Shown: positions 29,039 through 38,962 of the stretch, in pieces
Position numbering within the stretch: the first letter of the stretch is position 1
Layout of the letters: each line of letters starts with the position of its first letter
NCBI RefSeq assembly: GCF_029026145.1
Contig: NZ_CP119078.1
Location: 2,169,036-2,233,035, forward strand
Origin: Legionella cardiaca
GTDB lineage: Bacteria > Pseudomonadota > Gammaproteobacteria > Legionellales > Legionellaceae
Length of the DNA: 64,000 bases
Direction of reading: 5' to 3'
The notes under the pieces: generated by a model
Told to the model about the DNA's origin: nothing
What the model saw: the letters and a program-made list of their open reading frames with translations, nothing else
Database searches by the model: none
Made by a program: the position numbers and the translations under genes

Positions 29039-32000
29039 TTACACCTGCTTTAGACATACAACATATCCCTCATGATTTATTTCGGTATAGATAGATTTCA
29101 AAAAAAACTCTGCTGGAATATTTCTCTCTGTTTTTTTGAATTTAAATTCGATTTTCTCTATTTTTTTTGCCCAACATAAATCTATTAATTTTTGATACAT
29201 TATCTTCTCTACGCCTCGTCCTAAGGCGCGACAACTCAACAACATACTGTCAACAATAAGTTTTTTATCCTCAAAATTAACTATTAGTACTCCTACTAAA
29301 CCATAATCTCCAAATTTATCCGAGACCGTTACAGTATAGACTTCAAAACAATCTTTTTTAATAAAACCGAATATTTGACTTTCGTCGTAACGAATTGATG
29401 TTGTATTAAATTGATTTGTTCGCATAGATAACTGCGATACTCTTGGAACATCCATCTCGGTAGCTGGTTTAATATCAACCTGCAAATTAAGCTGCTGAAT
29501 AAATTCGTCCAAAGATTTAGTCGACTGCTGCAAGTTTTCTCTGTGTTCATTTTGCTTATAAAAATCAGCGCGATGCACATCTTCTTTTGTCGTTTTTGGT
29601 CTGTCAAAACTCCAAATATTATCCAAAAATACAGCAACATCATTTTCCTCATAGGGAAAAGGGATCACTTCAATTCCAGGACATAATGCTTCAATCTCAG
29701 CACATTCTAAGAGGTTATCATCGATAAAAATAAAAGAATCGAGTCCTAAATTAAGTTCTTTTGCTAATTGATGAAGGTTACTTGCCTTATTATCCCAATT
29801 AATTTTAGTTGAGAGGATATCGTCCCAACTTAATATCATATCGTCTCTTTGCTCAAAAACAGCCTTCACATCTTCGAGTATATTTTTACTACATAAAGCC
29901 AGCAGGAAGCCCTGGTCTTTTAATTCCTTAACTTTTGATTGCAATTGAATATGATTTTGGTTAATTTGAATACCTTGAATCCCATCTTCACCAACCACTC
30001 CTTTCCATAGCGTATTATCGCAATCTAGTATAATCACTTTTTTGGGGTTTCGGCGTAGAGAATCAAGCTGCCTAACCGCATAGGTTGCCAAGGCCATAAA
30101 CAGCTCATCATTATAGGGGATACCACCTTGCCTGTAGGTAATTTCATCAAAATAACTATGAATGTGATAGCAGTTCAATAATTCATTATGAGTCTTAATA
30201 TAGATCGATGGCACATTAGAAAAATGCAGCTTAATCTGAGATTCAGTTTTGATAAAATTATTCGACTTTTCTCGATTGGGTGGTGGTGGTGTAAAAAATA
30301 AAAAGACTAAATTGCTGCTGCTACTTACATAGTATTCAATAGCATTAATCAAATCCTTAATTATTGATTGATCAATTTTATTTTCATCTTTAAACCAATC
30401 ATATAAGGAGATAAAAACAAAATTATTCTTATTTTTATAAAGAATACTCTGGTTATTCAAAAAACACTGAATCACTTGATTATACTCACCAACCTCTAAA
30501 CAATATGTAGTATTTATTTGTTTAAACCAATATTCCATAAAGGATATAATTGGTTCGATGGTAAATGTGGATACTAAACTAATTCTTTTTTCTTCTGGTT
30601 CTGAAATTAGATATTCAAATTTACTTACTGATAGTTGTTCAGTATCCAATAAATTATTATTAACAATTGCCTCACTCAAACTTTTTACTTCTTTTACAAA
30701 TTTTTTTATATCAGTAGAAGAAAATAAATTGGTGTTATATTTCACTAGTAACTCTATCTTTGAACCATGTCTTACCTCAAATACAAATGGATCTAGTCCC
30801 AACCCATTATTTTTATAAATAATATCAATTTTTTGGTCTTTATTTTTTTCATCTAAAAATAGTTGATAAACGAATATAAACTCAAAAAATGCTTCAATTT
30901 TTTGACTACTTAATTGTGGTGCTAGATCATGAATGTTGTAATCAGAAAACTCTATGGACTCTACGATTTGATTTTGCAGAGCTTTAATTCCGGTTAGGAC
31001 ATTGGGATAATTGTCATAATTAAAAACCACGGGTAATAAGTTTACGAATACGCCTAAAGTTTTATTCCAATCACTGGAATTTCTACCGGAAAAAAGCGTA
31101 CCAATATTAAGTTTTAAAGTATCAAGTTTTTTACTTAAAACGAGATAATAAATAAACAGAAAAAAGTTTTGCAGGCTAATGGAGTTTATGCCGCAAAATG
31201 ATTTAATGTTATTTATTGTATCTTCTTCGATCGTTTCTGATGTGCATGCTATCTCTAAATTAACATTCTTGGTTAAATAACTTCTCAGATTTGCAGTAGA
31301 AATTAAATTTTTCCAGTATTCCACAGCTGTCTTGTATTCAACAGACTGATTGTAAGAACCTAGCCATTTTGAGTATTCTGAATAAGGCAATGATTGTTGA
31401 ATATTTTTTTCATGATAAAAGGCTAGAAAATGTTCAATAAATATCTTTAGAGATATGCCATCACAGATCGTGTGATGAAATATTAACTGCATTAACCATT
31501 CATCATTACTCTCTATCAAATTAACTCTAAATAGTGGTCCTTTCTCCAAATTGAAAGGTACCAATGCATTTTCATCTAGTATGTGATTGAGATTTTTATT
31601 TTGCGCTTTTATTTTGGTATAAAATGCCTCAGGAAATAGCTCAGAAAACTCCGAGCTTAGAATCTGCGACTCTTTAATTTCAAAGTGAGATTGAAGAATC
31701 GGATGAGTATTTACCACGTTTAATAACGCTCTCTGGATTTTTTTAGCATCGAAAGAAAAATTTAATTTAAATGCCAGCGATACATTATAAGCCCCTTTAT
31801 TTGGTGCTAATTTATCACTCAAATAAAAATTTAATTGTTGGTGAGTGATTGGATATATTTTTTTATCTAAATTAAAAACCTTATTAGATAAGATTTGTGA
31901 AGATATCCTTTGAATCTCAGTTACCTGCAAAGGAGCCATTTCTTTATTAAGATACTTCCCTAAAAGATTTGGGGTGTGATACTCCATAAGAACTTTTAAA

Positions 32001-34060
32001 CTAATTTCTGCAGAAGGTCCTAATCTCTCATTAAGTCTACTAACCAAATCGGTAAGCATTAACGAATCCAACCCTAATTCAAAAAAGTTACTATTAGCGT
32101 TTATAACCGTCGAGTCTGGTACATTCAGTACATTAGCGATTAATTCTTTTACATGACTGATAAGTAGCGTTTTTCTATTGTCAGGGCGCTCTTTAAGCAC
32201 CTCGAGTAACCAGTTTTCTTTTTGATCAGCAGCCCCTACCTCCGTTATTGGAGCGCGATGACAATAAAGATATTTAATCTGATTATTTTCAATCAATTCT
32301 GCACATTTTTTACGTTGTAATTTACCACTGGTTGTTTTAGGTATGGTTTTAGGTGGCGTTAAGTAAATGGCATTGGCAGTCAAATTAAAGCCTGATGAGA
32401 TAGCTTTTTGCATATCCGCCACGATCTCGGGATAGGCCTCAGCCGGTGTATTCTTTTTCAAATCAGCAACTAAAACCAATTGCTCAGTAACCGCTGTTTT
32501 TTCAGAAAAGGCAATTACACATCCTTTTTGAATATGAGGGTTTGCAGACATCGCTGCAAATTCAAAATCGTGAGGATAATAATTTTGACCATTGATAATA
32601 ATTAAATCTTTTATGCGACCACAAACGAAAAGCTCACCTTGATGGATAAAACCCAAATCTCCTGTCTTTAAATAATATTGGTTATCTTCATAATCTTTAA
32701 TTTGGTTTTTAAATGTTTTCCTGGTTTCCGCTTCATTATTGTAATAGCCTTGACCAATTGATGCCCCCTGTACCCAAATTTCACCAACTTCATCTTCCTG
32801 ACATAAAGTATGAGCTTTAGGATGAATTATTTTGACATTCGTGCGGGGAATACCGCAACTTACTAAAGAAACTCCTGCAGAACTATCGGCAGTTACGGTA
32901 ATCTTATTTTTACCAAAATGGTAAGGGTCGACATTGATAACTTTGGCTTCTAATAGAAACAGTTTTGAAGATACCATGAGTGTTGCCTCAGCCAATCCAT
33001 AACAAGGATGCAACGTCTTTTTTCTATAGCCTGCTGATTTAAATTTCTCATAAAACAGATCCATGGTTTGTATAGAAATAGGTTCAGCTCCATTAACGAC
33101 GGTATCAAGACAAGTCAAATCAAGTTCCTTGACGACAGCATCCTCTGTTTTGCGGGCACAAAGATCGAAAGCAAAATTTGGTGCTGCGATTGTCGTACAT
33201 TGATATTTAGAAACATTAATCATCCAAAGAAATGGTTTTTTAATAAAATCAACTGGAGACATATGTGTTGCCGTAATATTGGCATACAGTGGCTCCATGA
33301 TGCAGCCAATCAATCCTAAATCATGATAAGGAGGAAGCCATGAAAAAACATGACTGTCTTCGGTATGACTCATTGCAGTTTTTATAATTTCTACATTATT
33401 GAGCAGATTACCATGCGTTAAAATGACTCCTTTAGGGTTTCCTGTTGAACCTGAGGTATATTGCAGAAAGGCGATATCTTGTGGAGAACGATGATTGGCC
33501 CGAGCCAGTTGTGCAGGATATTTTTTACGCTGTTCTGTTGACACAAGAGGGATATGCGCTTTTCTTAGCATATCAAATAAATTGATATAGGTTTCATTCA
33601 AGCCTGCCATCCTTTTAAATTTCGATGGCAGAAAGCGATTCGCAATTATTCCCTTCTTTAACGCTCCTGTCGTAGTTTTATCACATAGCATGAGACTTGG
33701 ATTTGCATCTTGAATAATATGGAATAAGCGAAAAGCCATCTGAGTATTGGCTGGGGGGAAAACAGGAACCGCAATTGCACCGGCTCGTAAACATGCAAAA
33801 AATCCGATGATGTATTCCAAGCCAGGCTTTGCCGCCAAAATTACTCGATCCTGGGGTTTAATATACCCACTGATAAGATTGGCTAACTTGTTGACTTCTA
33901 AGTAGAGCTCTTTTGAGGTCAGTGTCTTGGCATGAATACCATCCTCTAAGAAGCGATAGGCGATTACATCAGGGAGATTTGTATTTCGAAAATCAAGAAT
34001 TTCACATAAATTTTTATATTTAACGCATGACATGGGGCTATTTAAACTATGATTATTCAA
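29039..34060 (-). CDS. FAAL-ACP-condensation-FkbH (HAD-IIIC) synthetase, 1673 aa
   Basis: First gene of the biosynthetic operon. Domains: fatty acyl-AMP ligase (about 1-600, TSGSTGNPKG); acyl carrier with LGLDSL and Ser666; condensation domain (about 745-1165) with an intact active-site motif HHTICDG at 862-868; an FkbH-like unit (about 1180-1673) made of an SGNH-like N-terminal part, a HAD domain with ILDCDNTLW (Asp1346, Asp1348), and a GNAT-like end. FkbH proteins can form glyceryl-ACP from 1,3-bisphosphoglycerate. The start is probably TTG at 34060, with AGGA seven bases upstream; an ATG at 34033 lacks a ribosome site. Substrates are unknown. Confidence 0.87.
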   Translation of the reverse strand: MNNHSLNSPMSCVKYKNLCEILDFRNTNLPDVIAYRFLEDGIHAKTLTSKELYLEVNKLANLISGYIKPQDRVILAAKPGLEYIIGFFACLRAGAIAVPVFPPANTQMAFRLFHIIQDANPSLMLCDKTTTGALKKGIIANRFLPSKFKRMAGLNETYINLFDMLRKAHIPLVSTEQRKKYPAQLARANHRSPQDIAFLQYTSGSTGNPKGVILTHGNLLNNVEIIKTAMSHTEDSHVFSWLPPYHDLGLIGCIMEPLYANITATHMSPVDFIKKPFLWMINVSKYQCTTIAAPNFAFDLCARKTEDAVVKELDLTCLDTVVNGAEPISIQTMDLFYEKFKSAGYRKKTLHPCYGLAEATLMVSSKLFLLEAKVINVDPYHFGKNKITVTADSSAGVSLVSCGIPRTNVKIIHPKAHTLCQEDEVGEIWVQGASIGQGYYNNEAETRKTFKNQIKDYEDNQYYLKTGDLGFIHQGELFVCGRIKDLIIINGQNYYPHDFEFAAMSANPHIQKGCVIAFSEKTAVTEQLVLVADLKKNTPAEAYPEIVADMQKAISSGFNLTANAIYLTPPKTIPKTTSGKLQRKKCAELIENNQIKYLYCHRAPITEVGAADQKENWLLEVLKERPDNRKTLLISHVKELIANVLNVPDSTVINANSNFFELGLDSLMLTDLVSRLNERLGPSAEISLKVLMEYHTPNLLGKYLNKEMAPLQVTEIQRISSQILSNKVFNLDKKIYPITHQQLNFYLSDKLAPNKGAYNVSLAFKLNFSFDAKKIQRALLNVVNTHPILQSHFEIKESQILSSEFSELFPEAFYTKIKAQNKNLNHILDENALVPFNLEKGPLFRVNLIESNDEWLMQLIFHHTICDGISLKIFIEHFLAFYHEKNIQQSLPYSEYSKWLGSYNQSVEYKTAVEYWKNLISTANLRSYLTKNVNLEIACTSETIEEDTINNIKSFCGINSISLQNFFLFIYYLVLSKKLDTLKLNIGTLFSGRNSSDWNKTLGVFVNLLPVVFNYDNYPNVLTGIKALQNQIVESIEFSDYNIHDLAPQLSSQKIEAFFEFIFVYQLFLDEKNKDQKIDIIYKNNGLGLDPFVFEVRHGSKIELLVKYNTNLFSSTDIKKFVKEVKSLSEAIVNNNLLDTEQLSVSKFEYLISEPEEKRISLVSTFTIEPIISFMEYWFKQINTTYCLEVGEYNQVIQCFLNNQSILYKNKNNFVFISLYDWFKDENKIDQSIIKDLINAIEYYVSSSSNLVFLFFTPPPPNREKSNNFIKTESQIKLHFSNVPSIYIKTHNELLNCYHIHSYFDEITYRQGGIPYNDELFMALATYAVRQLDSLRRNPKKVIILDCDNTLWKGVVGEDGIQGIQINQNHIQLQSKVKELKDQGFLLALCSKNILEDVKAVFEQRDDMILSWDDILSTKINWDNKASNLHQLAKELNLGLDSFIFIDDNLLECAEIEALCPGIEVIPFPYEENDVAVFLDNIWSFDRPKTTKEDVHRADFYKQNEHRENLQQSTKSLDEFIQQLNLQVDIKPATEMDVPRVSQLSMRTNQFNTTSIRYDESQIFGFIKKDCFEVYTVTVSDKFGDYGLVGVLIVNFEDKKLIVDSMLLSCRALGRGVEKIMYQKLIDLCWAKKIEKIEFKFKKTERNIPAEFFLKSIYTEINHEGYVVCLKQV
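32224..32800. repeat. Near-identical FAAL DNA block 1, copy in the 1673-aa gene
   Basis: Partner of 25391-25967. Differences are single substitutions, mostly at third codon positions. Confidence 0.85.
33425..34020. repeat. Near-identical FAAL DNA block 2, copy in the 1673-aa gene
   Basis: Partner of 26592-27187. Identity ends abruptly at 34020, where the two N-termini become unrelated. Confidence 0.85.
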
Positions 34061-34419
34061 GTAAATATCCTCTACATTGCAGAAAAAAATCCAATCACTT
34101 GAAAATTCAAAAAATTTTATTGAAAAGGCGTTCCATTAATTGCCTATTACTGAATTATTATAGTGCATTAATTTTAATTTTCCTGAAGAAACACCGTTTT
34201 TACTCTGTCCTTGTCATGAATTTTGCATCCATAAATCAGAAAAAGATCATGATCCCTAGTTTTCTTAATACAGTTGATTCTATACAGCGCTGGCCTCATT
34301 ATTGAGCAAGAATCACTGTGGTTGAGAGAGCATTTAATAAAGATAAGCTATATTTATCATAGAATTAAAACGTATCTCAGCGTCAAGTATACCCATCTAT
34401 ATGGAGAACCCTTGAGAAT
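34061..34419. other. Divergent control region of the biosynthetic cluster
   Basis: The 359-base AT-rich spacer separates the synthetase operon (minus) from the exporter genes (plus). It holds a minus-strand TATAAT at plus 34157-34162. Reading frames across it lack any family resemblance. Confidence 0.5.
34157..34162 (-). promoter_or_regulatory. -10-like element for the synthetase operon
   Basis: A perfect TATAAT on the minus strand lies about 97 bases upstream of the TTG start at 34060. No good -35 hexamer is present 16-18 bases before it, so an activator may be needed. Confidence 0.3.
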
Positions 34420-35307
34420 ATGACGAGACCTCAACACATTTTAATAACATTTAAAAATTTGCTCTTCAGCTTTTCTGTGATTTTTTTTGTGTTATTAACA
34501 TTAGGATTAAGTGGTTGTAATCAACAACCGATAATTAGTATGCCTGGATACGTTGAGGGACGGTACATTTACCTCTCATCTTTATTTGCAGGAACGCTTA
34601 AATCTTTAAACGTAATACCAGGAATGAAAGTACAAGCAGGACAAATTTTATTTACTTTAGAATTGTCTCCATCCAATCAAAAGTTGGCGATTGCGAAGGC
34701 AAAGATTCAAGAAGCGACTAATCAGTTGCAAAAAGCGAACCTCTATTTTGAATTACAAAAAAAAAATAATCTTAGAAATACAATGTTATTAAAAAAAGAC
34801 ATTATTTCAAAAGAAGAATTTGAAAATGGAAAATCTGCCTACGAGCAAGCTCTCGAAGATAAAAAAGTAGCTGAAGCAAGATTGATTTCAGTACAGGCCA
34901 ATGAAAAAGAAATCCTGTGGGAAATGAGTCAAAAAACAGTTACTGCTCCTGTCGATGCCCTTGTTCATAATACTTTTTATACGGTAGGTGAAAACCTACA
35001 GGCTGATAGCCCTGTATTGTCATTACTTGATCCTAAACAAGTTAAAATTATCTTTTTTGTGCCCCAAAATTTGCTTGGACGCATAAAAATTAATCAAGTA
35101 GTGAATGTTAGCTTTGATGCCAGTAAAACACCCATTAAAGCTAAAATCAGTTATATTGCTGATAGAGTCGAATATACACCACCTGTCATATACAGTATTG
35201 AAGAAAGACAAAAACTGGTTTTTCGCGTGGAGGCAAAACCCGATTTAGATGCAGTATTTTCCATAATCCATCCCGGCCAGCCTGTTAGCATTACATTGAA
35301 TAATTAG
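34420..35307 (+). CDS. HlyD-family membrane fusion protein
   Basis: 295-residue periplasmic adaptor. The N-terminus is a membrane anchor ending in LSGC (Cys33), a possible lipobox. It is followed by a lipoyl-like beta strand (YVEGRYIYLSSLFAG), a long coiled-coil hairpin (about 85-165), then the second lipoyl half (TVTAPVDALVH) and a barrel. It should join the ABC permease to the TolC-like channel. The organisation resembles YbhG. It is the first gene of the exporter operon; the next gene follows after 10 bases. Confidence 0.88.
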   Translation: MTRPQHILITFKNLLFSFSVIFFVLLTLGLSGCNQQPIISMPGYVEGRYIYLSSLFAGTLKSLNVIPGMKVQAGQILFTLELSPSNQKLAIAKAKIQEATNQLQKANLYFELQKKNNLRNTMLLKKDIISKEEFENGKSAYEQALEDKKVAEARLISVQANEKEILWEMSQKTVTAPVDALVHNTFYTVGENLQADSPVLSLLDPKQVKIIFFVPQNLLGRIKINQVVNVSFDASKTPIKAKISYIADRVEYTPPVIYSIEERQKLVFRVEAKPDLDAVFSIIHPGQPVSITLNN

Positions 35308-35317
35308 GAAATCGCCT

Positions 35318-36256
35318 ATGGAAGAATCAAATTTAATCATTGATGCGAATAATTTATGTAAAAGTTTCTCCGGCATACCCACTGTAAAAAATGTCACGTT
35401 AAAAGTTAGGAAAGGAGAAATTTTTGGATTTTTAGGCCCAAATGGCTCAGGAAAAACTACCGTTTTAAGGATGCTATGCGGTTTGTTAACACCCGATGAA
35501 GGCTTTGGAACTTGCCTCGGCTACGACATTCGCACAGAAACCGCCAGAATAAAAAAACGCATGGGCTATATTCCTCAGTTTTTTAGTTTATACAAACAAT
35601 TGACTATCTATCAAAATATTCGACTCGCAGCGGAATTATATGGTGTAGCAAACCGCGCTGAACGCATTGAAGTAGTAATGCATCAACTCGAGCTAGATTC
35701 CCATAGAAACCAAATAGCAGGAACTCTGTCAGGGGGATGGAAACAACGCCTCGCTCTTGCTGCCGCTATTATTCATAATCCCCTTCTATTATTACTTGAT
35801 GAACCCACAGCCAATGTTGACCCTGACTCAAGGCAAAAATTTTTGCGGCTGATGCGCCGTTTATCGTCTGAAGGAATTACAATATTACTCAGCTCTCATA
35901 ACATGGATGAAGTCGAGCGTTGTCATCGAATTGCTTATATGTGCGATGGCGAAATGATTATGGATGGTAAAATCAGTGAAATTATAAATCGGGTTAATTT
36001 ATCCACTTGGCAAGTTAGAGGAGACAATGTTGTTATTTTGGAGAAGCAGTTAGAAAATATACCAGGTGTGGATCAAGTAATTATACATTTCGATTCATTG
36101 CATGTTAGTGGTAAAGATCCTGTTGCTCTCGAACATGCTATTGAACCTTTTAGGAGTAGTCCCGATTTTTCTTGGAAAAAAATTGAACCCGTATTAGACG
36201 ATGCCTTTATATGGTTGACTAAAAGTCATAGGATGGGTACTGATCAATTCAACTGA
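35318..36256 (+). CDS. ABC transporter ATP-binding protein
   Basis: 312-residue ATPase with Walker A GPNGSGKTT (40-48), signature LSGGWKQR (137-144), Walker B LLLLLDEP (156-163) and the switch His in SSHNMDEVE. The C-terminal 90 residues form an extra domain, as in drug or polysaccharide exporters. It lies between the adaptor and the permease and should power the export complex. Confidence 0.92.
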   Translation: MEESNLIIDANNLCKSFSGIPTVKNVTLKVRKGEIFGFLGPNGSGKTTVLRMLCGLLTPDEGFGTCLGYDIRTETARIKKRMGYIPQFFSLYKQLTIYQNIRLAAELYGVANRAERIEVVMHQLELDSHRNQIAGTLSGGWKQRLALAAAIIHNPLLLLLDEPTANVDPDSRQKFLRLMRRLSSEGITILLSSHNMDEVERCHRIAYMCDGEMIMDGKISEIINRVNLSTWQVRGDNVVILEKQLENIPGVDQVIIHFDSLHVSGKDPVALEHAIEPFRSSPDFSWKKIEPVLDDAFIWLTKSHRMGTDQFN

Positions 36257-36276
36257 ATATCTGACTAAGGGATTGC

Positions 36277-37416
36277 ATGTCTAATATAAGCGATATCACA
36301 TTACGACTTTTTGCCATACAAAAGAAAGAATTCATCGCAATGATGCGAGATGCTAATACCTATTTTTTTCTTATTTTAATTCCTTTAATTCAGGTTATTT
36401 TATTTGGTTACATTATAAACACCGACGCCAGGAACCTTCCTTCTATTGTTGTAGCCAAGGATTCATCTCAATTTACCAATAGTATTATCCAGTCCTTTAA
36501 AAATTCCGGGTACTTTGATATTAAAACGATTACTGCCGATGAGCATGAAGCAGAAAAATTAATGGACGTGGGTAAAATAAAATTCATCCTTTACATACCT
36601 GAAAATTTTTCTCGCGATCTTATCAAGAAAAAGAAGCCGCATCTTTTGCTGGAAGGTGAGGCAACTGATCCTATGGTGGTCGGAAATGCATTTCATGCTA
36701 CTCAGCGAATTGTTGAGGAAGCTCTTCGCCATGATGCGGTAGGTCCTATTCAGTATCTAAAATCAAAAGACCCTGTTTTTACTGTTGATACACATGCCAA
36801 ATATAATCCTGCCGCAAAAGCACAGTACCACACTCTTCCGGGATTACTAGTTTCTGTTATAACTATATCGCTCACCATGCTTACTGCTATTTCCATTACC
36901 ACGGAATATGAAACAGGCACAATGGAAATGCTACTCATCACACCGATTCATCCATTGGAAGTTATTTTTGGTAAAATTATCCCCAACATAGTCTTAGGGT
37001 ATATTTTATTTTTCCTAATTTTGGTTATTTCGCGATGGCTATTTCATGTGCCATTTTATGGTAGCTTTTGGCTATTAACGCTAGTCGCATTCCCATTCTT
37101 TATCGCTAATCTAGGAGTTGGAATCCTGACTTCAAGCATATCTAAATCACAGTTTCAGGCCGCAAATATTGCAAATACTTACGCCCTGCCGGCTCTTCTT
37201 CTTTCAGGATTTATGTTTCCATTTGCAGCGATGCCAGAATGGGCTCAATGGATAGGCCATTTGTTCCCTTCTACTTACTTTCTGCGAATAACCAGCGACA
37301 TCATGCTGAAGGATGCAAGTCTAACCAATATCTGGCCCAATCTGTGGCCTTTGCTCATCTTTACCTTTATCGTTATTTTTGTTAGTCATCATTTTTACCG
37401 CAAAACCTTGGATTAG
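36277..37416 (+). CDS. ABC-2 type permease
   Basis: 379-residue inner-membrane protein of the ABC-2 class (YbhS/YbhR-like). One N-terminal membrane helix (about 30-50) is followed by a periplasmic domain of about 130 residues and five C-terminal membrane helices (about 195-375), with the typical TEYETGTMEMLLITP coupling segment. Only one permease gene is present, so a homodimer is expected. The start has AAGGGATTGC just before the ATG. Confidence 0.9.
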   Translation: MSNISDITLRLFAIQKKEFIAMMRDANTYFFLILIPLIQVILFGYIINTDARNLPSIVVAKDSSQFTNSIIQSFKNSGYFDIKTITADEHEAEKLMDVGKIKFILYIPENFSRDLIKKKKPHLLLEGEATDPMVVGNAFHATQRIVEEALRHDAVGPIQYLKSKDPVFTVDTHAKYNPAAKAQYHTLPGLLVSVITISLTMLTAISITTEYETGTMEMLLITPIHPLEVIFGKIIPNIVLGYILFFLILVISRWLFHVPFYGSFWLLTLVAFPFFIANLGVGILTSSISKSQFQAANIANTYALPALLLSGFMFPFAAMPEWAQWIGHLFPSTYFLRITSDIMLKDASLTNIWPNLWPLLIFTFIVIFVSHHFYRKTLD

Positions 37417-37565
37417 GGTTTTCTTATTTCGAGGATGGAAGAGTTCAGTAGATATGTTATAGTCATCAGCATTCATTATTTACGTTCGGTAGGGCAAGAT
37501 GCAGCGGCGATTTGCCCGTTAAATTCAATCTATGGCAAGACACTTCATCATATTGTTAGCTTAAA

Positions 37566-38939
37566 ATGGACATTGTATTGAGCAAATTATCCAAATTAGT
37601 CATAAAAAAATTTATAATAATTATAATTTTTTTATTCGGTAGAGGAAGTTGGTCAGCAGATTTAATGGAAGTATTTCAACAAGCGCTTGTTAATGAACCT
37701 ATTTATCAAAATGAAGTCCTAAAAACTTTAGTATCTAAAGCAAATATCGGTATTGATCAATCCCTTTTATTACCTCATGTTGGATTTACGTCACAAGTCC
37801 TGGGAGATAAACAATCGAGTTCGGGAGCCATGGTTTCAAGCGGCCTTTTTCCTAGAAATAATAAAATAAAGGCCTTTGATAATCGCCTGTCACTTACTCA
37901 ACCCGTTTTTAATTGGGCAAATTTTAAGCGTTTATCTGCTTCGAAATTATCCTATCAAATTGCCAGTGCCAATTTAAATGCAAAATTTCAAGATCTCATC
38001 GTACGAGTGGCGGAGGCTTATTTTAATACTTTGTATTATGAAAATAATCTTAATTACTATAAATCCAATAAAATTACTATGGCCAAACAACTGTCACAAG
38101 TAAAGGAGAAATATCGTATTGGTAAAGCGAATCGGAATGATTTAGATATGGCAATGTCTGCATTTAGTCTTGCCGAATCAAACTATATCACTGCACAATC
38201 AGAACTGGCAGAGCAGAAATTACATTTAGCAGAGATTAGTGCTATAGAATATCCCTATTTAGCTCGCTTAAAAGATAATTTTCCTAGAGAAAATCTTAAA
38301 CCTGGCAATTTACAGAATTGGGTTGATGCAGCAGTTAGACAAAACTGGAGTATAAAAACTAACCAATTACGGGTTAAAGCCGCGAGAGAACGAATTAAAC
38401 AGGCATTTGCAGGACATCTCCCCAATGCGAATGTAGAAGTTTACTATGATGTGTTACCCTTTCATATTCAAAACGGTAGCCTGCTTGTGGCAGCAGGTTC
38501 AAGTAGAGTAAATAATCTGGCAGCCGCGGTGAATATCAATGTACCTATTTATTCTGGAGGATTAGTTGCTGCCAATACCAAGAAAGCACAATACCTTTTT
38601 CGCATAGCAGAACAGCAGCTAGACGCCTCCTGCCGGAAAACTACCTATTCAGTTAAGCAAAATTACCTAAGAATTTTATCTGATATTCACAAAATAAAGA
38701 GTGATCAACAAACTATTGCATCGAATCAAAATTCGTTGAATAGATTGAAAGAGCGCTACGCCTTAGGAGCAACTGATTTAATGCAAGTTATCAATCAACA
38801 AGATAGATTGATACATTCCCAGATTGAACTGAATAAAGATAGATTTAATTACATTATAGAAATACTAAAATTTAAAAAGAATCTAGGAACTTTATCTATA
38901 GATGATATCAAAATGGTAAATAGTTGGCTTGAAAAATAA
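37566..38939 (+). CDS. TolC-family outer membrane efflux protein
   Basis: 457-residue channel protein. A hydrophobic signal peptide (about 13-30) is followed by two duplicated coiled-coil and beta-barrel halves typical of TolC, e.g. LTQPVFNWANFKRLSASK and the repeat NVPIYSGGLVAANTKKA. A gap of 149 bases separates it from the permease. It should complete the tripartite exporter and link it to the outside. It converges on the glycosyltransferase gene, with 23 bases between the stops. Confidence 0.9.
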   Translation: MDIVLSKLSKLVIKKFIIIIIFLFGRGSWSADLMEVFQQALVNEPIYQNEVLKTLVSKANIGIDQSLLLPHVGFTSQVLGDKQSSSGAMVSSGLFPRNNKIKAFDNRLSLTQPVFNWANFKRLSASKLSYQIASANLNAKFQDLIVRVAEAYFNTLYYENNLNYYKSNKITMAKQLSQVKEKYRIGKANRNDLDMAMSAFSLAESNYITAQSELAEQKLHLAEISAIEYPYLARLKDNFPRENLKPGNLQNWVDAAVRQNWSIKTNQLRVKAARERIKQAFAGHLPNANVEVYYDVLPFHIQNGSLLVAAGSSRVNNLAAAVNINVPIYSGGLVAANTKKAQYLFRIAEQQLDASCRKTTYSVKQNYLRILSDIHKIKSDQQTIASNQNSLNRLKERYALGATDLMQVINQQDRLIHSQIELNKDRFNYIIEILKFKKNLGTLSIDDIKMVNSWLEK

Positions 38940-38962
38940 ACAATTACCATTAAAACTTGTTT

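Noticed and set aside
25391-34020. Insertion sequence as the cause of the long repeats
   Set aside because: The repeats are in-frame coding blocks of FAAL domains without terminal inverted repeats or transposase.
34027-34305. Plus-strand frame in the divergent region
   Set aside because: It starts inside the synthetase gene and spans the promoter region; composition is that of AT-rich noncoding DNA.
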